A DNA stretch of 64,000 bases from Riptortus pedestris (GCA_019009955.1 CM032233.1:64167001-64231000), one strand, 5' to 3'; numbered from the stretch's first letter, positions 35,601-46,089 are shown. Made by a program: numbers and translations. The notes: generated by a model from the letters alone, not told the origin.

Positions 35601-38600
35601 TTATTATGCCAAAACTATAGATAAGAGATGATATCGCCCATGTATTAACTGTTTTTATTTTATATCGGCTTGAAAGATAGCTGTTAAAAATAAGTCGCAA
35701 GCGCGTAATAAATTAATTTTTTAATAGGTCTTTTACATCCTTTTTCGCTATTTTCAGGTGCTGTTGAAAACCAAGATATTTGTATGGTTCAGTTCTTTAT
35801 AGTTCGTGAATATAGGTTTCATCAGAAACTGTTATATTATCTGTAGTCATTTTCTGACCTCCTGAAATATGCAAGACAGCACATTTATCTAACCCAAAAG
35901 ATACACCAACAGAATCACTATAATTCGTTATTATGCCTATCATGCTTTGCAACTGGGTAGGTGTCTTTACATATAACTTCAGGTCATCCATATAAAGGCT
36001 ATGACTTACTTTAGTTTCATTTTTGCCTATAGAAATTTCGTAACCGTATTCACTGTCTCGAATTTTTTGGCTCATGGGATTCATAGCTAAGCAAAACCAC
36101 AAGGGGCTGAGACTGTCACCTTGGTAAATACCTCTTTTTATTTTAATTGTCTCGCTCTGGAATTTTGTCTTCCCCTTTCCAATGTTAAGCGAAGTTTTCC
36201 ATGTTGCCATTAAACGTGACAATAAATTGGTTACACTTGGAGCAATTTTATAAACTTTTAAAACTTCAATTAGCCAACTATGAGGTACTGAGTCATACGA
36301 TTTCTTGTAGTCAATCCATGCTATAGAAATATTCCGCTGTTTTTTGGAGACCTGAGACGCTATAAATGAATCTATAACTAATAACTCTTTACATCCCTTA
36401 GCACCACTTTTACAACCTAGCTGCTCTGGTGCAAGAAGCCCGTTGGAAACAAGATGGCTATTTATTTTAGCACTAATTATAGATGTAAATAGTTTATAGA
36501 TTCCATTTAAGCAAGTAATGGACCTGTAATCTTTAGGTTCTAAGTGACCTTCCTTTTTCGGAATCATATAGGTCACACCCTCAGCGAATTATTATTATTA
36601 TTAACGGTATTATTAATATCTTCTTGTTTTTGTCCCTCATTCTTACCCTACGGGTTTTCAAAACTCTGCTTTACAGATAGTTTATACCTACCAGAAACAC
36701 AATATATGATAGATTAACGAAAGATTAATCAGTAAAAGTGTTAGCAATTTTTTATAAGAAAAATGATTACAAAATTGACTTGACCTTATTATTTATTTAT
36801 TGTGGAGCGTTCGCTGCGAGGCGATATTGCTCATAAAAAAAAGAATGAATATAAACAAAATACAAAAATGAAAACAGTAATAAGAAAAAAATAAACAATA
36901 CAATTAGAACAGAACAAACTAAGAACCCAACCAAATAACAAAACGCCACAATAGACAAAAAAACACGAATCAACAAATAAAAACAATAAACAAAAACGAA
37001 ACATTAAATTCAAAAACAAAACAAAAATATCTTTTAAGGAAACTAGATAATTAAAAACTATAAAGACTAATAAAATTACGGAAAAAATTAAATACTTTCA
37101 ATGGTTAAAATTAGGACTAGACCTTAGGAACGACAATAAAAAAAGTTACAGTTAGTTACCTGCGTTTCAGAAAGGTGAAGGGCGTGTGCTAGCTCTACTC
37201 TTTCAGGCGTTGACAGGTATCTCTGTGCTTCAAACCTCTTCTCCAGTCCAGTCAGTTGCTGGTCGGAAAATACTGTTCTAGCCTTCCGCCTCCTGTAGTG
37301 CTTCCCACTCCCATCAGTGTTTCCAAATAAACCTATGTCAGAGATTATAATTTGTTACCGCCTCAAGTTATACGGAACATTTTAATACATATGAAAACTT
37401 GGATGTAAAATCGATATGTATTGGGGTATTAACTGAGGATTGTAAAGATTCTGGGATTGCAATGCATGTGCCAGTCATAAATAAGCTTATGTTTTATATT
37501 TAATGCCAGCACAAATCTCAGTTAGAATATAATAGATGTGTAGAATTTTGTACCAGTAAAATAGAGATTTATCCAATTTTCGGTTAGGGCCCGCTTTGGT
37601 CTGGCATTTTTGAAGTTAACGTCATAATATTTTTATAATAATATACACGTTCGGATGTACTAGTCAGTTGGCTTTTAGTAGTAGAGATGGTCCTTATAAA
37701 TTTGAAATTAAAACGTATTTAGAAAAGGTGACGAAATGTTTTCAATAACCCAACATGAATGACTATTAAAATCAGTTTGCTATTCTAAACAGAATTCGAT
37801 TTATTAACAGTATTTTCTTACAAATCAAATTTAAGTTAAATTGTTTTGGACAATTCTGGTACAATGTCTCAATTTAATTTTCACTATTCTTTAATAACAG
37901 TCTAAAATTTGGCTTGCAACTCACCACTTGGTCTGGTATTTTGGTGGTTGTCATAATATTTTTATAACAATATGCACGTCTCTTGAAGACGATACAATGG
38001 ACAATATTCGAGATGAATTAAGATAATTAAATAACGTTTAAAAGCCTTTTCGAGCATATTTAATGAGTCGGTATGAAGTCCACTATGGACTGGTGGCGCT
38101 ATTTATAAGGGGGTAATCGCTTATAACAGTCAACTCTCAGACATCCTGTTGTGGAGAACCTGGTTGATGGGTGAAACCACGCTAATATTCTCAGCACAGT
38201 AAACACGCACGGTCCGGTCTGCGCACAGAGTAACTACAATTTAACACCTACTTCTTTGTAACGTAGTTTAATTAGTCATAAGTGTCCCCAGACAGATAAA
38301 GGATTACATCTAAAATTATATATCCCTGTTTTAAAAACCAATATCTCACTATCCCAACATACATTTTATATAACACAAATACTGACTGGACAAGGAAATG
38401 CAAACTCTTACATATACAGATTCAAACTTACTGACTCAAATACTTGTAAATGCGACAGTTACACTAAACAGACATTCACCCACCTGATTTATGAATGTAG
38501 ACTGACTCAAGACATACGAAGACAGTTAAAGACACATATTCCCGCATGGCCTAGAAACCCGATATTTTATTTTCAAAAAGACCTAAATTTATTAAAAGCA

Positions 38601-41600
38601 ATAGTCTATGATATTCTTAAGCTGAGAGAGGAAAAGATAATATAAAATTAATATTATGTAATTTTTTATCGGTTATTTAATTGTATTACTGAATTGTTCT
38701 ATTTAATGTGTTTTGTTTTATTTTGTCAAGTTTAATTTTCATAATCGTATTTACATTTTTAATATGTATATATATTATTATATAAAAAATTGTTAAAAGT
38801 TTTGACAAAATGCACATATAATGGAAATATGCATGGGATGTGCAGAAAAATAAAATCCCTCGACATAGGGCTACTATGTAGAGGAAATACGTAAAAGTGT
38901 CCCCAATTATGTTGCTTTAAAAGAAGCCTCTCATTGTGACTAGAATATTTTTTAATATTATTATTAAATTATGAATAAATTTACATTTATTTAAATGTTA
39001 TCAAGAGTCGATTGTTAGTTAATATTTCCCTAAATTCTTTGTAAGTGATTTGGTAGTGGGAATTTTTACATTTTTTCCAGCTTCCACTGACTATTGCCAC
39101 AGCCAGTTTGCTACAGGATCTGTCTGGAGTCTTATTGGTAACTAACAAGGAAGAATGTTTCTTATATTAGAGAAAACTGTTTGGAGCGGTTGGAACTTGC
39201 CGAACTGAGTCAAAGACTCGTCGGCAACTAATTTCAGCCTTTCTCTCTGGAAGACAACCACGATCACAACTTTGATGCTTTCAAGATAATATTTTCTAAA
39301 TTTACATAAGTCTTTTAGATAATTCCTAAGCACTTTAGTTTTAGAAAACTACTGGATCAGTATTTATTTATCAAACTAATAATGTTTCACGACGAGGTCA
39401 GAGAGATGGCTTCAGAGAAAAAAAAACGGGCTACTCAAATTATAATTAGATGAAGTTCATGTGATTTAGAGTACATGTAGCCAGGAGGCTGAAGCTCCCC
39501 GGTTTGTTGAATGCATTTTTCTCTGTTATTCTACAAAATGTTACAAGTAGTAATATTCATTGGTCCGTTATATTCGTAAACCTAAAGTAAATAAAAAAAT
39601 AACCTGAATTAAAAATTTGCATATGGCAATGATCATTATCTACATGAAAGTAGAATGGATTCTTTTTATAACGATATTCCATAGGCTTTTTTAATTTTTA
39701 TAGCGGCATTCACTGTACACTTATTGACCTCCAAAGAAGTGGTTGAAGAACATATTCAAGTTATTAGATCTTTAATTATAGAGAGTAGTTCTGGTTTTGG
39801 AGTCACTCGGACGACGGCAGTATTGCTGTTTTGCAAAAGCCATTTCAACTTTCCGTAGTCATTGACTACTGCATCAAAACTCTAAAACAATTTAAAAGAG
39901 GAACTAGGATACTCATATAGAGGCTTGTATTCTAGAGTAGATCTCTGGAGACGGTCTCTAAGTGTGTAAGAGGATTTAAATATCTTTAGTCCAGCCAAAT
40001 ATATTCAAGTCCCCTTTCATACACAGTGCAATCAGAGATGAACACTGAGCCTATGAGCTACAGCAAGTGGGAGTGATTTGGTAAGGAAATGACAGAAAAC
40101 GAATCAATCTTACATTATAAAGTTCAGATCATATCATTCTACCAAAGGAAGGCTAGTCCTATAATCCATACTTCAACATCGACCCGCCTTTATGAAAATA
40201 AATAGGTATCAAACCGAACACTAACAATCGTATAACTTATGCATGTCACTTTGTTGCTATCCTGTTTTGATAGAGGAGTAGTCGTTTTTTAGTGGATTGA
40301 GTCATACTTTTACGAATAAGAACTTAAAATTTATACTTGCGGTATGTGTATTTTAACATTAAATTATTAGATGAATCAAGAAACCAAATGTATATTTTAA
40401 AAAAAATCTATTTCAATATGAGTTTAATATAAAATCGGGTTTTAATCGAAGATTGAAATATAAATAATTCTTTCAAAGGTCCTGATGTGAGAATACATTG
40501 CCATCAGTGTCATAGGTACGTATCAATGACCATTGCGAATCTAAAATCGACCAGCCACTGACCATCGCCATTGGATCCATTCGTGATCAATTTTCTTTGT
40601 TGAATGTCAGCATGATAAGTTGAAAACTACCGAGTATGTAATGATGTACCAGGAAGAATCATGTGATCATGGCATATATTATCTGACCCAAAAGAACTTC
40701 AGGTTGTGTAAGAATGTTGCACAGTTATACACCCCATTGCTGAAGGAAGAACAAAGGAAACTTTACTCATGGTGATGATTGAAGTCGAATCTCAAGTATC
40801 ATGGGAAGAACTTGAGCAGCATATTTCGTTCAGAGAAAAAAAAAAGTAAACATGCAATGAAGAATATTACTCGAACACTAGGCCAGTAAGAATATAATAA
40901 ACAAATCGTTATATATTACCATGGTAATTACAAAATTTAAATGTATGTTATCCATTAATAATTAGTAATGTAAAAGGTGCCTGAAACCAGAACGAAATTC
41001 AAAGTTCTCTGAGTAGTCAGGAGACTTCAGTGGTGAGTAATTTAGAAATGTGTACATGCAAAATAATTGTAAAACGGCGAGCAGCCCATTACAAAAATTA
41101 TTTGTAGTTGAGAATCGAATGCAATAAAAACATAATAACGTCAGTTTGTTCCAGTGACACTCAGGAGAATACAATTATAGAGTACAATTTTTTTTGAGGT
41201 ATTCAAAGGATGAATCCATTTTTTTCCCCACTTGGAATTAAGCAATATTGCCATTTTAGATACAGTTGAGTAGTAGGTAAGAACAAGATCAACTGATAGT
41301 TTTTTTTCGAATCGCTGTATAAAATCTGATGATCCAAACAAATGTAGGAAGAAAAAACGGTAGATGTATATTAAAAGGGGTTTGTTATTTCATAGGCGTA
41401 TAGAATTTTAAGATTAGCATATTTTAGTACCTGGAAGAAATAGTAACTAATATCTAAACTTATTTATATATTCTTCAAATTTGATGGCAAGGGTCTCCAA
41501 TGAAAAAGATTTTTTCGGTTCAAGCTTTATGGAACCTCCCTACATGTTTCGTGGCTTATTTGCCACCTCTTCAGGGGCTATCCCTTTTAAAAAAATAAAA

Positions 41601-42193
41601 AAAAATTATTAATAACATTAATTTAACACATCCCTTAATAATTCTTTTGCTACATATATTATTAGTAGGTGCCTACATCTATGGGATATTTATTGAATCT
41701 AATAATAAATTGCTACTTACATTTCTGAAGTGCTCGTTTACCCTTTAGCACTTCAGAAATGTAAGTAGCAATATATAATTAGATTTAATAAATATATCAT
41801 AGATGTAGGCACCTACTAATATAATATATAGCAAAAGAGTTACTAAGGGATGTGTTAAATTAATGTTATTAATAATTTTTTTAAAAAGGGATAGCCCCTG
41901 AAGAGGTAGCAAATGAGCCACGAAACATGAAGGGCAGGTTTTCAAGAGAATTTTGTTGTGAATTTAAGAACGCAGTTTAAACAGCAGTTTGTTTGGCTTT
42001 CAATAACAAAAAAAGTAATGTATTAAACAATTGGGAATTCCTGTTTATTATTTGACTTACCATGGCTGGAAATGAAGAAGGACTCGGCAGGTGCCTTTTG
42101 GATGTATGAGGCAGGGTAGGTGAGAAATGCAGCAGCCATTGCAGCAGGTGGCAGGAGTGGGTAGCACTCATCGCTTCGGCTCCTACCATTTAC
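30951..42193 (-). CDS. bsh: Brain-specific homeobox protein (bsh/Bsx), 5' exon(s) missing
   Basis: Homeodomain transcription factor of the nervous system; Drosophila bsh and vertebrate Bsx specify brain neuron types. Four minus-strand coding exons are in frame: 42193-42061, 37332-37160, 33537-33408 and 31090-30951, with stop TAA. Before the homeodomain is GKHYRRRKARTVFSD, the Bsx-family hallmark. The homeodomain runs on through RYLSTPERVELAHAL to VKTWFQNRRMKHKK, with Thr47, Gln50 and Asn51. An intron falls between residues 44 and 45. After it come KKQMRKLHD and an acidic tail with SSDDSDQDIDIVGD. The first visible exon opens in phase 0 without an ATG. The N-terminal engrailed-like motif expected of the family (FFIEDIL) was not found between 42194 and 64000, so the start exon probably lies outside the window. 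Introns of 2.3, 3.6 and 4.7 kb are full of transposons. Confidence 0.93.
31207..32141 (+). mobile_element. Family H element, copy 9 with a duplicated left end
   Basis: Two left ends occur in direct order (31207 with hairpin loop GAG; 31342 with loop GGA). A body follows to (TA)n at 32083-32116, with a right end lacking most of the right arm (CCCTTAAGGGAAATCAGC). Either one element inserted in another, or template switching. Confidence 0.8.
32480..32968 (-). mobile_element. Family H element, copy 10 (minus orientation, TG-type microsatellite)
   Basis: A right end with a degraded palindrome near 32490, the right arm, (TG)n at 32630-32697 where most copies have (TA)n, then the body (AAATATCTCCGTTATTAT) and ACCGAGATATTGGC. 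No left end is present. Confidence 0.75.
32969..33044 (-). mobile_element. Family H right end, copy 10b
   Basis: TTTTAGCAGATTTCCC and the full palindrome, then 45 bp of right arm ending in GATTTTCGAAACATTTA. Confidence 0.75.
33214..33410 (+). repeat. Intron duplication, copy next to the bsh splice donor
   Basis: GGTGACGAAATGTTTGC...GAATGACTATT...GATTTATTAA...CAATGTC(T/C)(T/C)AATTTAATTTT...TAACAGTCTAAAATTTG...ACTCACCA. The same ordered blocks are at 37728-37925. It ends exactly at the exon donor (GTGAGT on the minus strand). Confidence 0.85.
33408..33537 (-). CDS. bsh: bsh exon with homeodomain recognition helix
   Basis: Acceptor TTTTTTTAG, donor AATG|GTGAGTT, 130 nt. It starts VKTWFQNRRMKHKKQMRK and continues TVSHDEEDLVAKN. 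Its donor flank has a second copy at 37728-37925. Confidence 0.95.
33887..34444 (-). mobile_element. Tc1/mariner-superfamily element, internally deleted (558 bp)
   Basis: The ends CAGGGTGGACCAGAGGAA and (minus) CAGGGTGGAGCAGAGGAAAC form about 20-bp inverted repeats flanked by TA (33885-33886 and 34445-34446). The transposase has lost its middle; see the next entry. Confidence 0.85.
33890..34401 (-). pseudogene. Mariner-type transposase with fused N and C ends
   Basis: N-terminal helix-turn-helix remnant HRVFVVEQYFRNND is followed within about 15 codons by the C-terminal block SMCDFFLWGYLKSKVC. That block contains the Pro-Asp-Leu...C-D-x-x-L-W-G-like signature carrying the last catalytic acid region. 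The intervening DNA for the first two catalytic Asp residues is deleted and the frame changes at the join. Cannot be active; a possible substrate for a full-length relative. Confidence 0.75.
34707..34736 (-). promoter_or_regulatory. LINE 3' UTR hairpin (minus copy)
   Basis: CCATATCGG and CCAATATGG on the minus strand: same stem with one C-A mismatch. Confidence 0.65.
34756..35599 (-). pseudogene. LINE thumb and restriction-like endonuclease domain
   Basis: Two frames: 35599-35135 (MARLYLSRKQGGRGLLNIRY, VKLDDGFTALNLKCRNNPE) and 35127-34756 (QPDILIIDKINKTADIIDIA, then the shared C-terminus). Compared with P2, the segment that encodes the CxxC...H...C zinc knuckle is deleted between YYSRLYDSE and ALADKFGMV. 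The copy would lack the nucleic-acid-binding finger. Confidence 0.85.
35797..36576 (-). pseudogene. LINE reverse transcriptase domain
   Basis: An open frame of 259 residues. The finger/palm blocks in order: PKDYRSITCLNGIYKL (res. 15-30), AWIDYKKSYDSVPHSWL with the first catalytic Asp (about 85), RGIYQGDSLSPLWFCLAM (about 145), SLYMDDLKLY with the catalytic YMDD box (about 193), then FGLDKCAVLHI (about 231). The frame breaks near 35797, so the product would stop before the thumb and endonuclease. Catalytic residues look intact. Confidence 0.88.
36831..37030. repeat. A/C-rich low-complexity tract
   Basis: Runs of CAAAAA and AAACAA. The 62-codon Phe/Leu-rich frame on the minus strand is a composition artefact. 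Confidence 0.8.
37160..37332 (-). CDS. bsh: bsh exon with homeodomain helices 1-2
   Basis: Acceptor GACATAG, donor CAG|GTAACT, 173 nt. It encodes LFGNTDGSGKHYRRRKART, then homeodomain residues up to Gln44 (HLSETQ). Confidence 0.95.
37588..37985 (+). repeat. Intron duplication, distal copy with flanking direct repeat
   Basis: 37728-37925 matches 33214-33410, including the end CAACTCACCA, which reads as the splice donor GTGAGTTG on the minus strand. It is bracketed by a direct repeat of about 65 bp (GTCATAATATTTTTATAA...TATRCACGT) at 37588-37656 and 37924-37985. Confidence 0.8.
38276..38645 (+). pseudogene. R1-like LINE C-terminal tail
   Basis: The open frame LTGQGNANSYIYRFKLTDSN is followed by a zinc knuckle TCKCDSYTKQTFTHLIYEC (C-x-C...H-x4-C) and DIRRQLKTHIP, ending at TAA 38643-38645. 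This closing zinc-knuckle block after the reverse transcriptase (or RNase H) is typical of R1/LOA/Jockey-type LINEs. The upstream part is missing. Confidence 0.65.
38646..41528. other. Unrecognised intronic DNA
   Basis: Short frames at 39142-39333, 40962-41174 and 41141-41341 (all minus) show no recognisable similarity. No repeat ends were seen. Confidence 0.4.
41529..41944. repeat. 0.4-kb palindrome (fold-back) in the bsh intron
   Basis: Two arms of about 200 bp (41529-41734 and 41747-41944) are inverted around a 12-nt spacer. Shared blocks: ACATGTTTCGTGGC, CCTCTTCAGGGGCTATCCC, TAGTAGGTGCCTACATCTAT, ACTTACATTTCTGAAGTGCT. Arms differ by a few percent. Confidence 0.9.
42061..42193 (-). CDS. 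bsh: bsh internal exon before the homeodomain
   Basis: Acceptor CTTTGGCTAG, donor ATG|GTAAGT, 133 nt in phase 0 to 1. It encodes YPLLPPAAMAAAFLTYPA and ends in FFISSHG, comparable with the Tyr/Pro-rich linker that precedes the homeodomain in Bsx proteins. The longer open frame MVGAEAMSATHSC over the same bases is in the wrong frame. Confidence 0.75.
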
Positions 42194-42363
42194 CTAGCCA
42201 AAGACCAACACACAAACAATACTATTAATTTAACAGTTTTAAAAGTTTCATGTGGTGATTATTTGCTTTTATGGAGCTTTGGAGAGAATAAAATATCAAT
42301 GAAGTGAAACTATTTCCAGTATATCTATTGATTGCAAAAGTTTATGACTAGAGCCAATTTAAT

Positions 42364-43378
42364 TAAAAGTCCGTCACTCAGGGGCTGCATTAACTAAACG
42401 GGTTTCCCACGAGCTGGTATAACACATATGTGGTCTCTTCTCACAAATCTATTTCTATGTAAAAAAAAAATGATGATGAGTAGAAGGTTGAACTGAAGGC
42501 TGAAAACAAGAAAGTGCCAATAACTCGCTTAAAACATGATTTACGAAAAATGCATAGAATAACAATTGTATAACATCAATAGCTTAACAAAATTGGTTAT
42601 ATAACATTTTGCAATCCGACTTATAATGACGAAAATGTTTTGAATTTTAATACCCCCCTCTTTAAACCCCCACTGTTCCACAACCAATTTTAGCAAATAG
42701 CAAACGCGGCATTTACTGTTGACTGAAATGGTTAACTACCCAGTTCGGTATAGATAAAATAAACATTTTCGAGTAAAGAAGGAAATCTTTTAATTGATGA
42801 CGCCATCACGACATTTTTGCACTTATCTAAACGTTCAATGAAACTATATTTGGTATTAAACTTGTAATGAAGTGGTGTATGATATAACAGCTAATTGTTA
42901 ATATGTAGCTTTATGTTAATATGTAATAGTAGGAGTGGGGTTTTACTGATAGCCGAAAACTAAAAAATCCATATTCTCAGTTAATATCCATGATACAGAA
43001 AATATGTATAGAACAACATTTACAGAACATTAAGTTTGCAATAAGATTATTATATACACCTTTTCGATCCGACGTATAATAACGGAGATATTTCGACTTT
43101 TCGAAATTACCCCCTCAAAACCCCGCCTTCCACCAGTCCGAGTTCAACCATTAACGGACTTGATCTTTCTTTTTACGTAAAAATAAGTTAAGTTTTGTAA
43201 CGATATGACAAATATTCCGACCGCTAGAGAGGTAAGAGACAAATATATATAATTTTGAACGGACCTCATTTTCGTCATCTACTAGATTGGAACAATGTAC
43301 ATTTGAAGATATTTTTCGAAAATCGGGTCATGAGTAGAAACTCAATAGCTGATTTCCCTTGAGGGAAATCTGATAAAA
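42364..43378 (+). mobile_element. Family H element, copy 11 (complete, long variant)
   Basis: The left end GTCCGTCACTCAGGGGCTGC carries a broken hairpin. The body is longer than usual, containing extra sequence at 42440-42840. The microsatellite is very short (ATATATA at 43242), and the right end is CTGATTTCCCTTGAGGGAAAT. Confidence 0.75.
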
Positions 43379-43545
43379 TGTCATTTTTCGTATCCTCTGG
43401 TACAGATTCAGGAAACGTCATTACTATAATTGGCATTGTAGTACTTGTAACGAAAAAGATTGACCACTTTAAAAAATACACATTTGAATATTTCTTAATT
43501 ACACTTATTCTTAGAGAGCTATTCATCCATTTATGATTTGCCATT

Positions 43546-43705
43546 TTCTACTTTTTTTATTCATTTTTTTAAAGGAAGATTTATCTTTATCAGACCTATA
43601 TTAAATTTTAGACCAAGTTCATTGCTTGGTCTAATATTTAATACAAGGGCATGCAACTAGTGTCCCATGAATGAAAAAGTAAATGAAGTCCGTCACGCAG
43701 GAGCT
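43546..43705. repeat. Small hairpin and a solitary family H left end
   Basis: TTAGACCAAG and CTTGGTCTAA (43609-43634) form a 10-bp stem within a larger weak fold-back. 43687-43705 is an isolated GTCCGTCACGCAGGAGCTG. Confidence 0.7.
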
Positions 43706-43829
43706 GGGTATTGGAGGTTTTTCTAAGTTGTGTAAGTTTTAGGTAATATATTTCAATTTAAAATCACATTCCGGTCTGAGATACGGTACCACACAGAAAT
43801 AAAACATGACAGCTTTGTGATTACAGGCA

Positions 43830-43945
43830 ACTAACAGTAAGTTAAGTAAAACCAAAATAATAATGTAATTATTTTAGGAAGTTCAAAGGAGACCTAGTAC
43901 AATAGTGCTCTCTAGTATTTAGTACTATTACTAAAATATATACCT
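43830..43945. repeat. Second copy of the unclassified repeat at 13418
   Basis: CTAACAGTAAGTTAAGTA and ATAGTGCTCTCTAGTA blocks in the same order. Confidence 0.6.
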
Positions 43946-44212
43946 TCCAGTTTAACTCTTTATATACATATACCACTTTTAACTATTTATATACATATAT
44001 TAAATATATATATATATATACCTTCCAGTTTAACTATTTATAGTTTTTCTTTTATTTTTATTTATCTTTTTTTTTCTTTGTTGTTTTATTTTTATTTTAT
44101 ATTTTTTCCTCATGTTGTAAATATACTAACAATTTATATTTAGTTTTGTCCATTCTATATATTTTGTACATTTGGAAAAGATAGCTGTGTAAAAATTTAT
44201 TATTATTTATTT

Positions 44213-44415
44213 AATCTTGTAAAATTATATTCTAACATGTTAAAATATGAATCGCCATTGTAGCGGCATGGTCCTATTTATTTTGTACTTTTATAACGTT
44301 TAGCTTTGAAAAAATGTTAATATTTATTTACTTTTGTAAAATTATATTCAAACATGTTAATAGATGAATCGCCATTGTAGCGACATCTCAAATAAATAAT
44401 AAAAAAAATAAAATA
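44213..44415 (+). repeat. Probable LINE 3' end, duplicated in tandem
   Basis: TGAATCGCCATTGTAGCG occurs at about 44250 and 44366, 116-120 bp apart, each after TTGTAAAATTATATTC. The second is followed by AAATAAATAATAAAAAAAAT. No coding sequence is attached. Confidence 0.55.
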
Positions 44416-44429
44416 TATACTACATATTA

Positions 44430-44729
44430 AGCACTTAGTGCATGGCCCTAAGCCGTAACGCAGCGTAGTGAGGGGAGGTGGGAAAATTCCAAGACCAAAT
44501 GATGCAAAGCGGAAGAATGGGTCCACAACCCAAACGATGTCCCCGCCAGCGGTTAACATACCATCCTACTTCCTTACAATCCTACATGTCGAACAACTCC
44601 CCCTTCAAATGAAGCCATAGGCTTAGCACAAGGGGTGCAATCTTCCTTCACCCCCAGCAGTCTTCTGGCTGTCACTACGCACCAACATCAACACTGATAG
44701 CAGCGAGGTATCAGATAAAATAAATAAAA
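44430..44729 (-). repeat. Probable LINE 3' region, contiguous before Gypsy insertion with 48400-48500
   Basis: Moderately GC-rich, non-coding. Ignoring the inserted Gypsy element, the minus strand runs from the zinc knuckle at 48480-48400 into this segment. The assignment is inferred from that continuity only. Confidence 0.4.
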
Positions 44730-44734
44730 ATGGG

Positions 44735-44814
44735 TATGGTGAATGTTATTTGACTATATGTTTGATTATGAGTTCAGTTAATAAACCCCACATGCGGAGT
44801 TTTTTTATTTTACA
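44735..44814 (+). repeat. 5' LTR of the Gypsy element
   Basis: 80 bp ending GGAGTTTTTTTATTTTACA. Right behind it TGGTGTTAGGTG is the probable primer-binding site (starts TGG as tRNA-primed elements do). Confidence 0.8.
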
Positions 44815-44842
44815 TGGTGTTAGGTGTAAACTGATAAAGGTG

Positions 44843-45660
44843 ATGTCGATTTCAACAGATATGTTGGAGGATATTCTGTCCTCTGTGCATCTGCCTCCAT
44901 ATATGTTTGATGTACATGATCTGCAGTCATGGAGTGTATTTATCAAGCGGTTTGGCATGTTCCGTTCGGCGACTGGTCTATCTGCTAAATCCCAAGAACA
45001 ATAGATTAATATAATAATACTTTACTGTATAGGATCAGACGCTGAGGAACTGCTAACCTCTGTTGGAATGAATGTCGATGCTGGGACTTCATAGATATGA
45101 TGCTGTTGTTAAGCAGTTTAATGAATATTTTTCTACTAAGAAAAATATATTTGATCACAGAACTGTTTCCTTAAAAAGAGATCAATTAGCTTATGAAAGA
45201 GAAGATTAATGACTATGAAGATTATTAATGACCTCCATAAAATGTCGGAGAGATGCGAGTGGTCTCGCAGCGATTTTGGGAGTCGAAAATATTAAGAGGC
45301 GCTTAAGCTTGTATCATATATTCGGGATCAGCAGCTGTCGAAACATCTTCAGATTCAGGAAGGGGTGACCCTTGCTAAAGCCAAAGAGATTGTTGGGCAG
45401 TCAGAAGCTATGAATTATTGAAAAAAAGTCTTTTGACAGGGAATCTGGGGCAGTTATGGAGGCAAGGCGAGAAAATCGAGTGTCTAAAAACTTACGTAAT
45501 CAAACCAATTATTCCAATGTTACGTGCTCAGTGTGGGTCTAGGGGGAATGATTCTTTGGAAAATTGTCCTGCACGGGGTAAAACCTGTTTTCGATGTGGC
45601 CTTAAGAACCTCTATAGATTTTTCTGTGGCTCAAAACGGGAGGTAAAGGAAATAGAGTCA
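44843..45660 (+). pseudogene. Gypsy gag region
   Basis: Begins MSISTDMLEDILSS; HLPPYMFDV and SWSVFIKRFGMF suggest the N-terminal gag fold. After stops and shifts it ends with a nucleocapsid-like knuckle CFRCGLKNLYRFFC (Cys-x2-Cys-x9-Cys; the usual His is Tyr). Several stops are present. Confidence 0.65.
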
Positions 45661-45739
45661 GCTGTTCAAATTAACCAATATTTCGGTCTTAGCTTTATTA
45701 CTTAACAGTAGGAGAAAGCGTTGCTAGGGGTATTTTAGT

Positions 45740-46045
45740 AGCCCTTTTATTCGAGCTGTTAGTTAATGGTTGTCATTTTGTTCGCTTTGAGATAGATACA
45801 GGTGCCGATGTCAATTGTATTGGGTAAATAATGCCGAACGCCTTGAAGAAATGAGACCCACTAAAATTCGTTTGAATGGACCCGATAACCCTAAACTGAA
45901 AGTAGTTGGAGTTTCGAAGGTTAAGCTGGAGGAAGGTGGAATATCGCACTCAGAGGATATGTTTGTTTTAAACTGCCAGAATGAGCCGCTTTTAGGGAGA
46001 GGTGGTATAACCGCATACTCCTTGGGCCAAGTAAATGAGACATAA
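45740..46045 (+). pseudogene. Gypsy aspartic protease
   Basis: IDTGADVNCI gives the D-T/S-G-A active-site motif, followed after a frame change by KLKVVGVSKVKLEEGG and LLGRGGI, which corresponds to the conserved (I/L)(L/I)GR flap-side motif. Confidence 0.7.
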
Positions 46046-46089
46046 AAGCGAAATTCCCAAATTTATTTAATGGATATGTATTAAAGGAA

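Larger units (their letters stand above)
34660..36590 (-). mobile_element. Endonuclease-type LINE (R2/R4-like superclade), 5'-truncated, longest copy
   Basis: Reads from the reverse transcriptase palm (36576) through the C-terminal endonuclease and 3' UTR hairpin (34736-34707) to a short TAATAATA tail. The 5' end abuts a (TTA)n stretch at 36580-36603. Same family as fragments P1-P3. Confidence 0.85.
33538..37159 (-). other. bsh: bsh intron splitting the homeodomain
   Basis: Contains a deleted mariner-type element (33887-34444), a 1.9-kb LINE in the same orientation as the gene (34660-36590) and an A/C-rich low-complexity patch (36835-37030). Confidence 0.85.
37333..42060 (-). other. bsh: bsh intron before the homeodomain exon
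   Basis: Holds the second copy of the intronic duplication (37728-37925), an R1-like LINE tail (38276-38645), unrecognised DNA (38646-41528) and the 0.4-kb palindrome (41529-41944). It could also contain regulatory DNA, none of which is recognisable by eye. Confidence 0.7.

Noticed and set aside
42061..42189. Minus-strand frame starting MVGAEAMSATHSC
   Set aside because: It overlaps the bsh exon but in a different frame; the splice phases fit only the frame ending FFISSHG.
44750..44958. Minus-strand frame opposite the Gypsy gag region
   Set aside because: Shadow of the gag reading frame on the plus strand.
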